A DNA stretch of 64,000 bases, from NCBI RefSeq assembly GCF_029392895.1, contig NZ_CP114200.1:7198501-7262500 (forward strand), given 5' to 3'. A program made the position numbers and the translations under genes. This DNA comes from Streptomyces sp. 71268. GTDB lineage: Bacteria; Actinomycetota; Actinomycetes; Streptomycetales; Streptomycetaceae. Shown here piece after piece: positions 11,381 through 20,398 of the stretch; within the stretch, counting starts at the first letter, position 1, and each line of letters starts with the position of its first letter. Under the pieces are notes generated by a model. It was given only the letters and a program-made list of their open reading frames with translations. It was not told the origin of the DNA and made no database searches.

Positions 11381-11492
11381 GGTCCGGCGTGGTGGGGCGG
11401 TCGGCCCGTGCCGTGCCGGCGCCGAATGGCGGGCCGGCCGGGTGCGGAGCACAGTGGAAGGCGACCGCGACCCGCGAGGTAAGGGGCCTCCC

Positions 11493-11720
11493 ATGGCGAA
11501 AGACCGAGAGCTGGGCAAGGGAGACCACGTCTCCTGGAGCAGTCACGGACAGTCCGTCCCCGGGAAGGTCAAGAAGAAGATCACCAAGCGCACCGAGGCG
11601 GCGGGGCGCACCGTGGCCGCCTCGGAGGAGGAGCCGCAGTACGAGGTCGAGAGCGACAAGACCGGCCGTAGGGCCGTACACAAGCCGAAGTCCCTGCGGA
11701 AGCGGGGGGACGGGGCGTGA
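11493..11720 (+). CDS. DUF2945 (Tudor-like) small protein
   Basis: A 75-residue basic protein with the DUF2945/hypervirulence-associated Tudor pattern: KGDHVSWSSHGQSVPGKVKKKIT, a middle EEPQYEVESDKTG and a final AVHKPKSLRK. This is a small beta-barrel of unknown role. AAGGGG 7 bp upstream supports the ATG. The stop overlaps the start of the next gene by 4 bp (GTGA), so the two are probably translated together. Confidence 0.85.
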   Translation: MAKDRELGKGDHVSWSSHGQSVPGKVKKKITKRTEAAGRTVAASEEEPQYEVESDKTGRRAVHKPKSLRKRGDGA

Positions 11721-12058
11721 GCGGCGCGAGTGACACGGGCCGCGAGGAGACCAGGCGCGAGTTCGGTGAGGCCGTCAACATGACGGCCGGCGACCTCAGG
11801 GCGTGGCTGGCGACGGACGAGTCGAAGAGCGTGGGCTGGTCGGATGACGGGGGCGAGAGCGTCGGCCACGCCTCGGGGCGACGCATCGTTGAGTTGTTGA
11901 ACACGAAGCAGGCCGACCTCAGCGACGACGACCTGGCCCACATGCGGAAGGTCGTGGGCTACGTCCATCGGCACACGGCCCAACGACCCAGCGGCGACGT
12001 CACCCACACCAAGTGGCGCTACTCCCTCATGAACTGGGGACACGACCCGACGAAGTGA
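11717..12058 (+). CDS. DUF3140 family protein
   Basis: A 113-residue protein matching the DUF3140 pattern: REFGEAVNMTAGDLRAWLATDESKSVGW, GRRIVELLNTKQADLSDDDLAHMRKVVGYVHRH, and the C-terminal THTKWRYSLMNWGHDP. Members often sit beside DUF2945 genes, as here. The function is unknown; the helical middle recalls small DNA- or protein-binding modules, but nothing specific can be read. Translationally coupled to the preceding gene by a GTGA overlap. Confidence 0.85.
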   Translation: MSGASDTGREETRREFGEAVNMTAGDLRAWLATDESKSVGWSDDGGESVGHASGRRIVELLNTKQADLSDDDLAHMRKVVGYVHRHTAQRPSGDVTHTKWRYSLMNWGHDPTK

Positions 12059-13282
12059 CACGCGCCCGGCGCGCGGACCCTCGTCCCGCCGTGGCCGGAA
12101 GCCGCCGATGCGGATGGCGGCGGATCGGGCGCGCTGGTCGGGGGCGCGCGGAGAGCGGCGCGAGCGGCGGTGGGGCGGTACGGAGCCGGCCCTCCGCCCG
12201 GGCGCGCCGGTCGCGTGACGCTACTCCGAACCTGGCCGGTTGACCAGGTCAAGGCGGTCCCGTGCGGACGGTGCAACCGGGCCCGGACGGTATTCCCCCC
12301 GGTCGTGCCACGGAGGCCAGCGGGCCCCGCTTCCGAGCCCATGGGCATGGGGTTACCGAGCGGTTAAAGCGCGCACCCCGCCGTCGGTATTCGAGGCGCT
12401 TTCGAGATAAATGGCCCATGCAGCGGACATGACTGCCAAATCCGTCCAGCTCCCCGGCGAACCAGCCGTCGCCACCCCGTGGGCGCAATGTCCAGTGCGC
12501 CGGCGGCGACCTGAGGTTTCCGTGTACCGGTGTCCCACGCTCCGATTTCGACGCGGCGAAACGCCCCGCCTTGTCGCTGGCGAATGACATCGGCCACCGT
12601 GCGCCGTCGCGCCGAACGGCATGCGGTGCCGCGGGGTATGCCCGCTAATCCTCCGGATCGGGGCGTGGATGACGCGCGTCAACTTAATGGATCTCGTGCG
12701 AAAGCCGCACGCCTACCTATCAGTTCCTTGTGAATGGCTAAGTCACTCGCAGGGCCGGCAAGCGGAATGATCGGCCGGCATTGCGGCACCTTGCCGGAGC
12801 CACTGGAGTGCTTTATGGTTCTGGCTCGCGGAGGGGATATGGGGCATGGTTCGGCATGGTCACAACCGCTCCCGGCCTGGCCGCCACGCCTTCTCGCAAG
12901 CTTGCCACCTGCGGAAACGTCGACGAGTGCGGGATGTGTGGAGCGCCGGAAACCGGATTTGTCGGGCGTGCGGCAATGCCCGTAACGCTTCTTTCGGGGG
13001 CGCGGTAGTTCGACCGGCGCGTACGCATGTGATCTTTCCGGAAAGGGAGAGATCACTGCCGGAAAAGGATCACGAAAGCGCCCTCGGGCGTAGAAGTGTG
13101 AGGTCAACGTCCATGTCGACAGCGCCGTCGGCCAGGTCGTCGCGGAACCAAGAAGATCCGTTCCGTCCGGCGGCCGGTAAAGCGTTGTGTGCCCTTCCGG
13201 TCTCCGTGATCCGAAGATACGAGAGGCATCGTGATCCGTATTTAGTCGTCGGCTAGTGGCGTCTGACTCTCAGGGAGTTCAC
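12059..13282. other. Long regulatory or empty region before the biosynthetic cluster
   Basis: About 1.2 kb without a supportable gene; open frames here lack Streptomyces codon bias and ribosome sites. From about 12360 the base composition is less G/C-rich than flanking genes, consistent with promoter DNA or decayed sequence. It probably contains the cluster promoter. Confidence 0.5.
13029..13056. promoter_or_regulatory. Inverted repeat upstream of the biosynthetic cluster
   Basis: GTGATCT (13029-13035) and AGATCAC (13050-13056) form perfect 7-bp arms around a 14-base centre containing the palindrome TTTCCGGAAA. A further GGATCACG lies at about 13067. The site is about 230 bp upstream of the first cluster gene, so it could be an operator. 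No matching regulator is identified. Confidence 0.4.
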
Positions 13283-15937
13283 GTGGCGCGAGAACCTGCC
13301 ATATCAGCGAGCGACGATCCGGAAGAAGTCGCCGCAACTTCACAGGAATGGGCAAGTCCGGAGAATCGCGTAGCGGAGATCTTCGCCGAGCTGCTGGCCG
13401 AGGTCGTACAGACCGAAAGCGTGCCGCTCGACAGCCACTTTTTCGACGACCTCGGCGCGGACTCGCTGGTGATGGCACATTTCTGTGCCCGCGTCAGGAA
13501 GCGGCCGGACCTTCCCGCGGCGTCGATGAAAGACATCTACAAGTACCCGACCGTGCGCAGTCTGGCGGCGGCGCTCGCGGAGACGGCCCCCGCCCCCGTC
13601 GGCTCATCGGACCCGACACCGGCACCGGCGGCCGCGGCCCCGGAGCCGGCGCCCGAACCGGGCAGCACGGTCCGCTACGCCCTGTGCGGAGCAGCGCAAC
13701 TCCTCTTCTTCCTCGGCTACGCCTTCCTGCTCACGGTCGTCACCGTGCGGGGCTACGAGTGGATCTCCGAGGCGACCGATCCGACGGGGGGTTACGGCCG
13801 GGCCGTCGTCTTCGGCGCCGCCAACTTCCTCGGCATGAGCCTGCTGCCGATCGCGGCCAAGTGGCTCCTCGTCGGCCGCTGGACGGCCCGCGACTTCCCC
13901 CTGTGGGGCCTGACCTACCTGCGCTTCTGGGTGGTCAAGGTGCTCGTCCACAGCAGCCCGTTGGCCCTCTTCGTCGGCAACCCCGTGTACGTGTTCTACC
14001 TGCGGGCCCTGGGCGCCAGGGTCGGCAAGCACGTCACGATCCTCTCGCGCAGCGTCCCGGTCTGCGCCGACCTGCTCACCATCGGCGCCGGCACGGTGAT
14101 CCGCAAGGAGGCGTTCTTCCTCTGCCACCGGGCACACGCCGGACGGATCGAGACCGGACCGGTCACCATCGGCCGCGACGCGTTCGTCGGCGAACGCTCC
14201 GTCCTGGACATCCGCACGTCGATGGGGGACAGGGCACAACTCGGCCACGCCTCCGCCCTGCACAGCGGCACGGCCGTCCCCAGCGGCCAGCACTGGCACG
14301 GATCTCCCGCGCAGCGCACGGACGTCGACTACCTCAGGGTCGAGCCGGCCAGGTGCGGCACGCTGCGACGGGCCGCCTTCGGCGTCGCCGGCGTGCTCAA
14401 GACCCTGCTCGTGGTCGTGCCGCTGCTCATGGCCAGCGTCGAGGCGCTGCTGACCTGGGCGCGGACGCTGGCCGGCGGGCGGGACTCGGGCGCGGAACCC
14501 GTCACGTCCTCGGCGTTCTACGTCGAGGGGCTGGCGCTCTCACTGGTGCTGTTCGCCGGCTTCCTCGTCCTGGCCCCCGTCCTGCTGTTCACCGTCCCGC
14601 GCCTGCTGAGCCTGCCGCTGAGGCCGGGCGTGGTCTACCCGCTGTACGGCTTCCGGTACTCCATGCACCGGACGGTGCAGCGCATGACCAACGCCAGGTT
14701 CTTCCTGTGGCTCTTCGGCGACAGCTCGTACGTCGTCCACTACCTGCGATGCCTCGGGTACGACCTGTCCCAGGTGGAGCAGACCGGCTCGAACTTCGGC
14801 ATCCGGGTGCAGCACGAGTCCCCGTACCTGAGCACCGTCGGCAGCGGCACGATGGTCGCCGACGGGCTGTCCATCATCAACACCGACGTCTCCAGCACCT
14901 CCTTCCGCCTCTCGCACACCTCGATCGGCAGCTCCAGCTTCCTGGGCAACCACATCTCGTACCCCCCGGGAGGCCGGACGGGCGACAACTGCCTGCTGGC
15001 GACGAAGGTGATGGTGCCGCTCGACGGCGAGGTGCGCCAGGGAACGGGCCTGCTCGGCTCGCCCAGCTTCGAGATCCCGCGCACAGTGGACCGCGACACC
15101 CGGTTCGACCACCTGCGCGACGGCGAGGGACTGCGCCGCGGCCTGGCCGCGAAGAACCGCTACAACCTCCGCACGATGGGCGTCGTCCTCCTCCTGCGCT
15201 GGGTGCACGTCCTCGTCGTCACCCTGCTCGGCCTGGCGGCCATCGGCCGGTACGACACGGTGGGCCAGTTGATGGAGGTCGCGCTGTTGGCGAGCGTGTT
15301 CGTCTTCACCGCTCTGTACTACGCGCTCGTGGAGCGGTGCATGACGCGCTTCCGCCCGCTGCGGCCGATGGTGTGCTCCATCTACGACCCCTACTTCTGG
15401 CACCACGAACGCCTGTGGAAGGTGCCCTACGCCCACCTCCAGGCACTGAACGGGACCCCGTTCAAGAGCGTGTTCTGGCGGCTGCTCGGCGTACGGGTGG
15501 GCCGCCGGCTCTACGACGACGGCTGCGACCTCTCCGAGCGCACCCTCGTGACCATCGGTGACGACTGCACGCTCAACACGGCCAGCGCCATCCAGTGCCA
15601 CTCCCAGGAGGACGGCACCTTCAAGTCCGACCACAGCGCCCTGGGCGCGGGATGCACCATCGGCGTCGGCGCGCTGGTCCACTACGGCGTGACCATGGGG
15701 GACGGCGCGACCCTGGCCGCCGACTCGTTCCTGATGAAGGGCGAGGACGTACCCGCGCACGCGCGGTGGGGCGGAAACCCGGCCGGCGAACTGCGCGGCA
15801 CCGCGCCACGGCCGGTCGCGACGACCGGCGCGTCTGCCACCAGCGCGGCGACGCTCGCGTCAGCGGCCGACCGGCGGGTCCTGGCACCGCGCCCCAGGCC
15901 GGACGGGGCGCCCGTCGCGAAGAGCACGTCAGGGTGA
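13283..15937 (+). CDS. Stand-alone Pls/PosA-type membrane peptide synthetase domain
   Basis: This 884-residue protein matches the C-terminal, membrane part of poly-epsilon-lysine synthetase (Pls) and PosA. Residues about 27-98 are a carrier domain with the phosphopantetheine site GADSL (Ser61). A Pro/Ala linker follows, then several hydrophobic segments alternating with three soluble hexapeptide-repeat (left-handed beta-helix) regions at about 245-350, 515-605 and 755-860. In Pls the three tandem soluble domains join the monomers without a canonical condensation domain. No adenylation domain is present, so a partner must charge or supply the carrier; the next gene offers one. GTG 13283 has AGGGAG 5 bp upstream; GTG 13256 lacks a ribosome site. 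Confidence 0.88.
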   Translation: MAREPAISASDDPEEVAATSQEWASPENRVAEIFAELLAEVVQTESVPLDSHFFDDLGADSLVMAHFCARVRKRPDLPAASMKDIYKYPTVRSLAAALAETAPAPVGSSDPTPAPAAAAPEPAPEPGSTVRYALCGAAQLLFFLGYAFLLTVVTVRGYEWISEATDPTGGYGRAVVFGAANFLGMSLLPIAAKWLLVGRWTARDFPLWGLTYLRFWVVKVLVHSSPLALFVGNPVYVFYLRALGARVGKHVTILSRSVPVCADLLTIGAGTVIRKEAFFLCHRAHAGRIETGPVTIGRDAFVGERSVLDIRTSMGDRAQLGHASALHSGTAVPSGQHWHGSPAQRTDVDYLRVEPARCGTLRRAAFGVAGVLKTLLVVVPLLMASVEALLTWARTLAGGRDSGAEPVTSSAFYVEGLALSLVLFAGFLVLAPVLLFTVPRLLSLPLRPGVVYPLYGFRYSMHRTVQRMTNARFFLWLFGDSSYVVHYLRCLGYDLSQVEQTGSNFGIRVQHESPYLSTVGSGTMVADGLSIINTDVSSTSFRLSHTSIGSSSFLGNHISYPPGGRTGDNCLLATKVMVPLDGEVRQGTGLLGSPSFEIPRTVDRDTRFDHLRDGEGLRRGLAAKNRYNLRTMGVVLLLRWVHVLVVTLLGLAAIGRYDTVGQLMEVALLASVFVFTALYYALVERCMTRFRPLRPMVCSIYDPYFWHHERLWKVPYAHLQALNGTPFKSVFWRLLGVRVGRRLYDDGCDLSERTLVTIGDDCTLNTASAIQCHSQEDGTFKSDHSALGAGCTIGVGALVHYGVTMGDGATLAADSFLMKGEDVPAHARWGGNPAGELRGTAPRPVATTGASATSAATLASAADRRVLAPRPRPDGAPVAKSTSG

Positions 15938-16095
15938 CGCCGCGACCACCCGCGACCGGGTGACCGGCTGGCCCGCACACCACACGAACCACCCCCGCAC
16001 ACCACACGAACCACCGCACACGAACCACCGCCGCACCGCCGCGTTCCCGCGGCCAGCGACCCGCGGCGCCACGGCACGGCGAGGAGGGAGGCTCG

Positions 16096-19000
16096 ATGAG
16101 CGCATCGATGGACGATGACCGGGAGTACTGGCGGAAGGTGCTCACCGCCGGCGGGTTCACCGCCATCCCACGGTGGACGCCCGAACCGGTGACGGGCGTC
16201 GCCGACCAGGAGGCCGAGGTCCCCGACGACCTCGCGGCGGCACTGCGCCGACGGGCGGACGAGATGGGCGTACCGCCGCACACGCTGCTGCTCGCCGCGC
16301 ACGCCAGGGTGCTGGCGGCGCTCTCCGGAGAGCGGACGGTGGGCACCGGCTACGCCACGTCGCGGCCGGGCCCCGCCCTGCCCTGCCGGCTGACGACCGC
16401 GCCGGGCACCTGGCGCGAACTGGTCGCGCGGGCCCGCGACGCGGAGGCCGAACTGCTGGCGCACCAGGGCTGTGCGGTGGCCGACCTCGCGCGCGAACTG
16501 GGCCTGGACCACCTGCCGTACGAGAGCGAGCTGGACCTGACCGGCAGCGGCGGCGAGCTGGCTCCCCACACCGTGCTGCGGGTGGCGGCACGGTGGAGCG
16601 GTGAGCGGCTCGCGCTGTGGCTGCGCTACCGGACCGACGTGCTGGATGCCGAGTACGCCGCCAGGGTCGCGGGTTACCACCACACCGCGCTCGCCCAACT
16701 CGCCGCCGACCCGGACGCCGAGCCCGCCCGGCAGAGCTTGCTGTCCGCCGCCGAACACCGTTACCAGCTTGAAGAGTTGGCGGGTCCGAACCGCCCGCTG
16801 CCCGACCGCCGGTTCCACCAACTCTTCGAGGAACGGGTACGGGCCCACCCCGAGGCCGTCGCCGCCGTCCACGGCGACCGGCAGTGGACGTACCGCGAAC
16901 TCAACGCCCGCGCCAACCACCTCGGCCGGGCCCTGCTGGCGCGAGGCCTGGGACGTGAGGGCGTGGTGGCCGTGTTCACCGAGCGCGACCTGGACTGGAT
17001 GGCCGCCGTGATCGCCGTCTTCAAGGCCGGCGGCGTCTACCTGCCCGTCGAACCGCACCTGCCGGCCGACCGCATCGCGGCCATGCTCTCCCGCGCCGCC
17101 TGCACGCTCGCCCTCACCGGCCCCGGCACCACCGGCCTGGACCCGGCCCTGGAGGCGCTGCCCGCCGTCCGCGCCCTGCCCATCGAGGCCGCGTACGCGG
17201 AGGAGCACGCCGAGGACAACCTCGGTGTCGAGGTCGGGCCGGACCAACTCGCCTACATCTACTTCACCTCCGGCTCCACCGGCGAGCCCAAGGGCGCGAT
17301 GTGCGAGCACGCGGGCATGCTCAACCACCTCTACGCCAAGATCGCCGACCTGGGGATCGGCCCGGGACAGGTGGTGGCCCAGACCGCCCCCCAGGGCTTC
17401 GACATCTCGCTGTGGCAACTGGTCTCCGCCCTCCTGGTCGACGGCCGGACCCACCTGGTCGAACAGCGGGTGATCCTGGACGTCCAGCGGTTCGTCGACA
17501 CCCTCGTCGAGGCCCGGGTCAACGTGCTCCAGGTCGTCCCCTCCTACCTGGAGGCCGTCCTCACCGACCTGGAACGCCGCCCCCGCCCGCTGCCCGACCT
17601 GCGCTGCGTCTCGGTCACCGGCGAGGCGCTGAAGAAGGAGATCGCCCACCGCTGGTTCGCGGCCCAGCCCGGGATCAGGCTGGTCAACGCCTACGGCCTC
17701 ACCGAGACCTCCGACGACACCAACCACGAGGTCATGGACCGGGCGCCGGAGGGCGACCGGGTCCCGCTCGGCCCCTGCGTCAACAACGTGCGGGTGTACG
17801 TCGTGGACGAGCACCTGTCGCCGGTTCCGCTGGGCGCCCCCGGCGAGATCGTGTTCGCCGGCGTCTGCGTCGGCCGTGGCTACGTCAACGACCCCGAGCG
17901 CACCCGGCTCGCCTTCCGGGACGACCCGTACCACCCGGGCCAACGCCTGTACCGGGGTGGCGACTTCGGGCGCTGGCTGCCCGGCGGCAAGCTCGACTTC
18001 CTCGGCCGCCGGGACGCCCAGGTCAAGATCCGCGGCTTCCGTATCGAGATCGGCGACATCGAGAGCGCGCTGCTGCGGGTGCCCGGCGTGCGCGACGGCG
18101 CCGTCGTCGTGGCCGGACAGGACGAGGGCCAGACCAAGCGCCTCGTGGCCTTCTGCGCCGGGCCCCACGCCGTGGCGGCGGAGGACCTGCGCGACCGGCT
18201 GCGCGAGTCGCTGCCCGCGTACATGGTCCCGACGGCCTTCCACTGGCGCGACCGACTCCCGCTCACCGCCAACGGCAAGGTCGACAAGAAGGCGCTCACC
18301 GCGCTGGCCGCCGAACGCACCGCCACCACCACCGACAACGGCCAGCACGCGCCGCACACACCCACCGAACGGCGACTGGCCCAGGCGTGGACCACGGTGC
18401 TCGGCATCCCGACCGATCGCATCGGCCGCCGGGACCACTTCTTCGACCTGGGCGGCACCTCGCTCTCCGCCGTCAAACTCGCCATCGCCCTCGACCGCGC
18501 GGTCTCCCTCAACGACCTCACCCGCCACCCCGTCCTGGCCGACCTGGCCGCCCTGGTCGACGGCCGCACCGTACGCCGGCCGGGGCTGCTGCACCCGCTG
18601 GCCGAACCGGAGGGCGAGCCCACCGCGCTCCTGGTGTGCTTCCCGTACGCCGGCGGCAACGCGGTCAACTTCCGGCCGATGGCCACGGCCCTGCGGGCCG
18701 GTGGGCTCGCGGTCGAGGCCGTCGAGCTGCCCGGCCACGATCTCGCCGCCGAGCGCGCCCCCTTCGCCCCGCTGGAGGAGGTGGTCGAGCAGGTCGTCGC
18801 CGAACTGGCCGGCCGCCGGTCACCCCGGCTGCTGCTCTGGGGCCACTCGTCCGGCGCCGCCCCCGCCATCGAGACCGCCCGCGGCCTGGAGGCCCGCGGC
18901 ATACCCGTGCACCGGGTGTTCGTCGGCGCACAACTCCTCGGCGAGGCGCCCGAACGGCGCGCGGCGATCACCGAGTTGGCGCAGCGTAGCAACGCGCAGA

Positions 19001-19371
19001 TCACCAAGGAACTGAGCGCCGACACCGGCTACAGCACCCTCGACGACCTGGACGCGCGGCACGGCGACCACATCGGCGCCGCCTACCGGCACGACTGCGT
19101 GGCGGCCCACCGCTACTTCACCGACCTTCTGGAACACCCGCCGGCCGACCGGCTGACCACCCCCCTGACGGCGGTCGTCGCCGCCGACGACCCGATCACC
19201 GCGGACGCCACGCACCGCCACCACACCTGGCGACTGCTGGCCGACCGCGTGGAGCTGCGCGAACTCGCCGACGGCGGGCACTACTTCCCGCGAACCCGCC
19301 CGGCCGACGCGGCCCAGGCCGTGCTGCGCGCCCTACAGGCGCCCGACGCGTCCGTGAACCGCGACAAGTAG
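16096..19371 (+). CDS. NRPS: remnant C-lobe, adenylation, carrier, thioesterase
   Basis: This 1091-residue synthetase activates one amino acid. Residues about 5-215 look like the C-terminal lobe of a condensation domain (EYWRKVL; LRYRTDVLDAEYAARV) with no HHxxxDG motif. The adenylation domain (about 235-735) has YFTSGSTGEPKG, FDISLWQ, NAYGLTET, GGDFGRWLPGG and NGKVDKK. The carrier is at about 750-820 (DLGGTSLS, Ser789). The thioesterase is at about 840-1085 (GHSSG, Ser918; GGHYFP, His1062). The specificity residues read by eye are DIWQSTADDK, with two acidic residues that could hold a side-chain amine. In context the substrate is likely 2,3-diaminopropionate or its hydroxylated form. Confidence 0.92.
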   Translation: MSASMDDDREYWRKVLTAGGFTAIPRWTPEPVTGVADQEAEVPDDLAAALRRRADEMGVPPHTLLLAAHARVLAALSGERTVGTGYATSRPGPALPCRLTTAPGTWRELVARARDAEAELLAHQGCAVADLARELGLDHLPYESELDLTGSGGELAPHTVLRVAARWSGERLALWLRYRTDVLDAEYAARVAGYHHTALAQLAADPDAEPARQSLLSAAEHRYQLEELAGPNRPLPDRRFHQLFEERVRAHPEAVAAVHGDRQWTYRELNARANHLGRALLARGLGREGVVAVFTERDLDWMAAVIAVFKAGGVYLPVEPHLPADRIAAMLSRAACTLALTGPGTTGLDPALEALPAVRALPIEAAYAEEHAEDNLGVEVGPDQLAYIYFTSGSTGEPKGAMCEHAGMLNHLYAKIADLGIGPGQVVAQTAPQGFDISLWQLVSALLVDGRTHLVEQRVILDVQRFVDTLVEARVNVLQVVPSYLEAVLTDLERRPRPLPDLRCVSVTGEALKKEIAHRWFAAQPGIRLVNAYGLTETSDDTNHEVMDRAPEGDRVPLGPCVNNVRVYVVDEHLSPVPLGAPGEIVFAGVCVGRGYVNDPERTRLAFRDDPYHPGQRLYRGGDFGRWLPGGKLDFLGRRDAQVKIRGFRIEIGDIESALLRVPGVRDGAVVVAGQDEGQTKRLVAFCAGPHAVAAEDLRDRLRESLPAYMVPTAFHWRDRLPLTANGKVDKKALTALAAERTATTTDNGQHAPHTPTERRLAQAWTTVLGIPTDRIGRRDHFFDLGGTSLSAVKLAIALDRAVSLNDLTRHPVLADLAALVDGRTVRRPGLLHPLAEPEGEPTALLVCFPYAGGNAVNFRPMATALRAGGLAVEAVELPGHDLAAERAPFAPLEEVVEQVVAELAGRRSPRLLLWGHSSGAAPAIETARGLEARGIPVHRVFVGAQLLGEAPERRAAITELAQRSNAQITKELSADTGYSTLDDLDARHGDHIGAAYRHDCVAAHRYFTDLLEHPPADRLTTPLTAVVAADDPITADATHRHHTWRLLADRVELRELADGGHYFPRTRPADAAQAVLRALQAPDASVNRDK

Positions 19372-19390
19372 GAACGAAAGGGGTACTGAC

Positions 19391-20398
19391 ATGCCATCGC
19401 CATCAACGGCGTCACCGCTCGACGTGGTGCGCCGGCCCGGCAGCCCGCCGGTGCTGCGGCTCGAAACCCGGGCCGAACCGGCCCACTGGGCGGCCCAGCA
19501 CCGGGACGCGCTGCGCGCCACCGTCACCGAGCACGGCGCCCTGCTGGTCCGCGGCCTGGGCCTGGGCGACGTCGGCCAGGCCGAAGCGGTCTTCAGGGCC
19601 GTCTCCAACGGCCTCATGGGCGAGGAGAGAGAGACCTTCGCGCCCCGGCGGACGCACAGCGCGGGGGTGTACTCCTCCTCGAAGTGGCCACAGAACCAAC
19701 AGATGTGCATGCACCACGAACTCAGCTACACGCTGGAGTTCCCCGGCCTGATGCTCTTCGCCTGCCTGACCGCGCCCACCTCCGGCGGGGCGACCGGCGT
19801 GGCCGACGCGCCCACCGTCCTCGACGCGCTGCCCAGGAAGCTGGTCAAGCGGTTCGAACGCCAGGGCTGGCTGCTGACCCGCAACTACAACGACGAGATC
19901 GGCGCGTCCGTGGCCGAGGCGTTCGGCACCGAGGACCGCGACGCCGTGGAGGGCTACTGCCGCGCCAACGCGATCGACTTCCGGTGGCAGCCCGACGGCT
20001 CACTCCGTACCCGCCAGCGCCGCAGCGCCGTGGTCCGGCACCCGGTCACCGGCCGGCGCTGCTGGTTCAACCAGGTCGCCTTCCTCAACGAGTGGACGAT
20101 CGAGCCCGAGGTCCGCGAGTACCTGGTGGACGTCTACGGCGCCGACGGCCTGCCGTTCAACACCTTCCACGGCAACGGCGACCCGATCGACGCGGAGGTC
20201 GTACGGCAGTTGAACGCCGTCTACGAGGCCCACACCGCACGCGAGCCGTGGCAGGCCGGGGACCTGTTGGTCGTGGACAACATCCGCACCGCCCACAGCA
20301 GGGACCCGTTCGAGGGGCCGCGCGAGATCCTCGTCGCCATGGCCGACCAGGTGCGGCTCTCCGACTGCTCGCCGACGATCGAGGTGACCCACACGTGA
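19391..20398 (+). CDS. SyrP/TauD-like Fe(II)/2-oxoglutarate dioxygenase
   Basis: This 335-residue non-haem iron enzyme probably hydroxylates an amino acid, free or carrier-bound. The metal triad is visible as H-x-E in QQMCMHHELSYT (His108, Glu110) and the distal His302 in NIRTAHSRDPF; an Arg just after (GPREILVAM) should bind 2-oxoglutarate. A Glu instead of Asp in the HxD/E motif is typical of the clavaminate-synthase/SyrP branch, which makes beta-hydroxy amino acids for NRPS products. It starts 19 bp after the NRPS gene and overlaps sbnB by 4 bp (GTGA), so it is part of the cluster operon. SbnB releases 2-oxoglutarate, its expected cosubstrate. Confidence 0.88.
   Translation: MPSPSTASPLDVVRRPGSPPVLRLETRAEPAHWAAQHRDALRATVTEHGALLVRGLGLGDVGQAEAVFRAVSNGLMGEERETFAPRRTHSAGVYSSSKWPQNQQMCMHHELSYTLEFPGLMLFACLTAPTSGGATGVADAPTVLDALPRKLVKRFERQGWLLTRNYNDEIGASVAEAFGTEDRDAVEGYCRANAIDFRWQPDGSLRTRQRRSAVVRHPVTGRRCWFNQVAFLNEWTIEPEVREYLVDVYGADGLPFNTFHGNGDPIDAEVVRQLNAVYEAHTAREPWQAGDLLVVDNIRTAHSRDPFEGPREILVAMADQVRLSDCSPTIEVTHT

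Noticed and set aside
12781..13008. Small plus-strand frame with several Cys residues upstream of the Pls/PosA gene
   Set aside because: No ribosome site, atypical codon use and no family resemblance.
15682..18738. A 1018-codon open frame on the minus strand across the NRPS gene
   Set aside because: It mirrors the plus-strand genes with real domains; long antisense frames arise from the strong third-position G/C bias. The translation has no recognisable fold.
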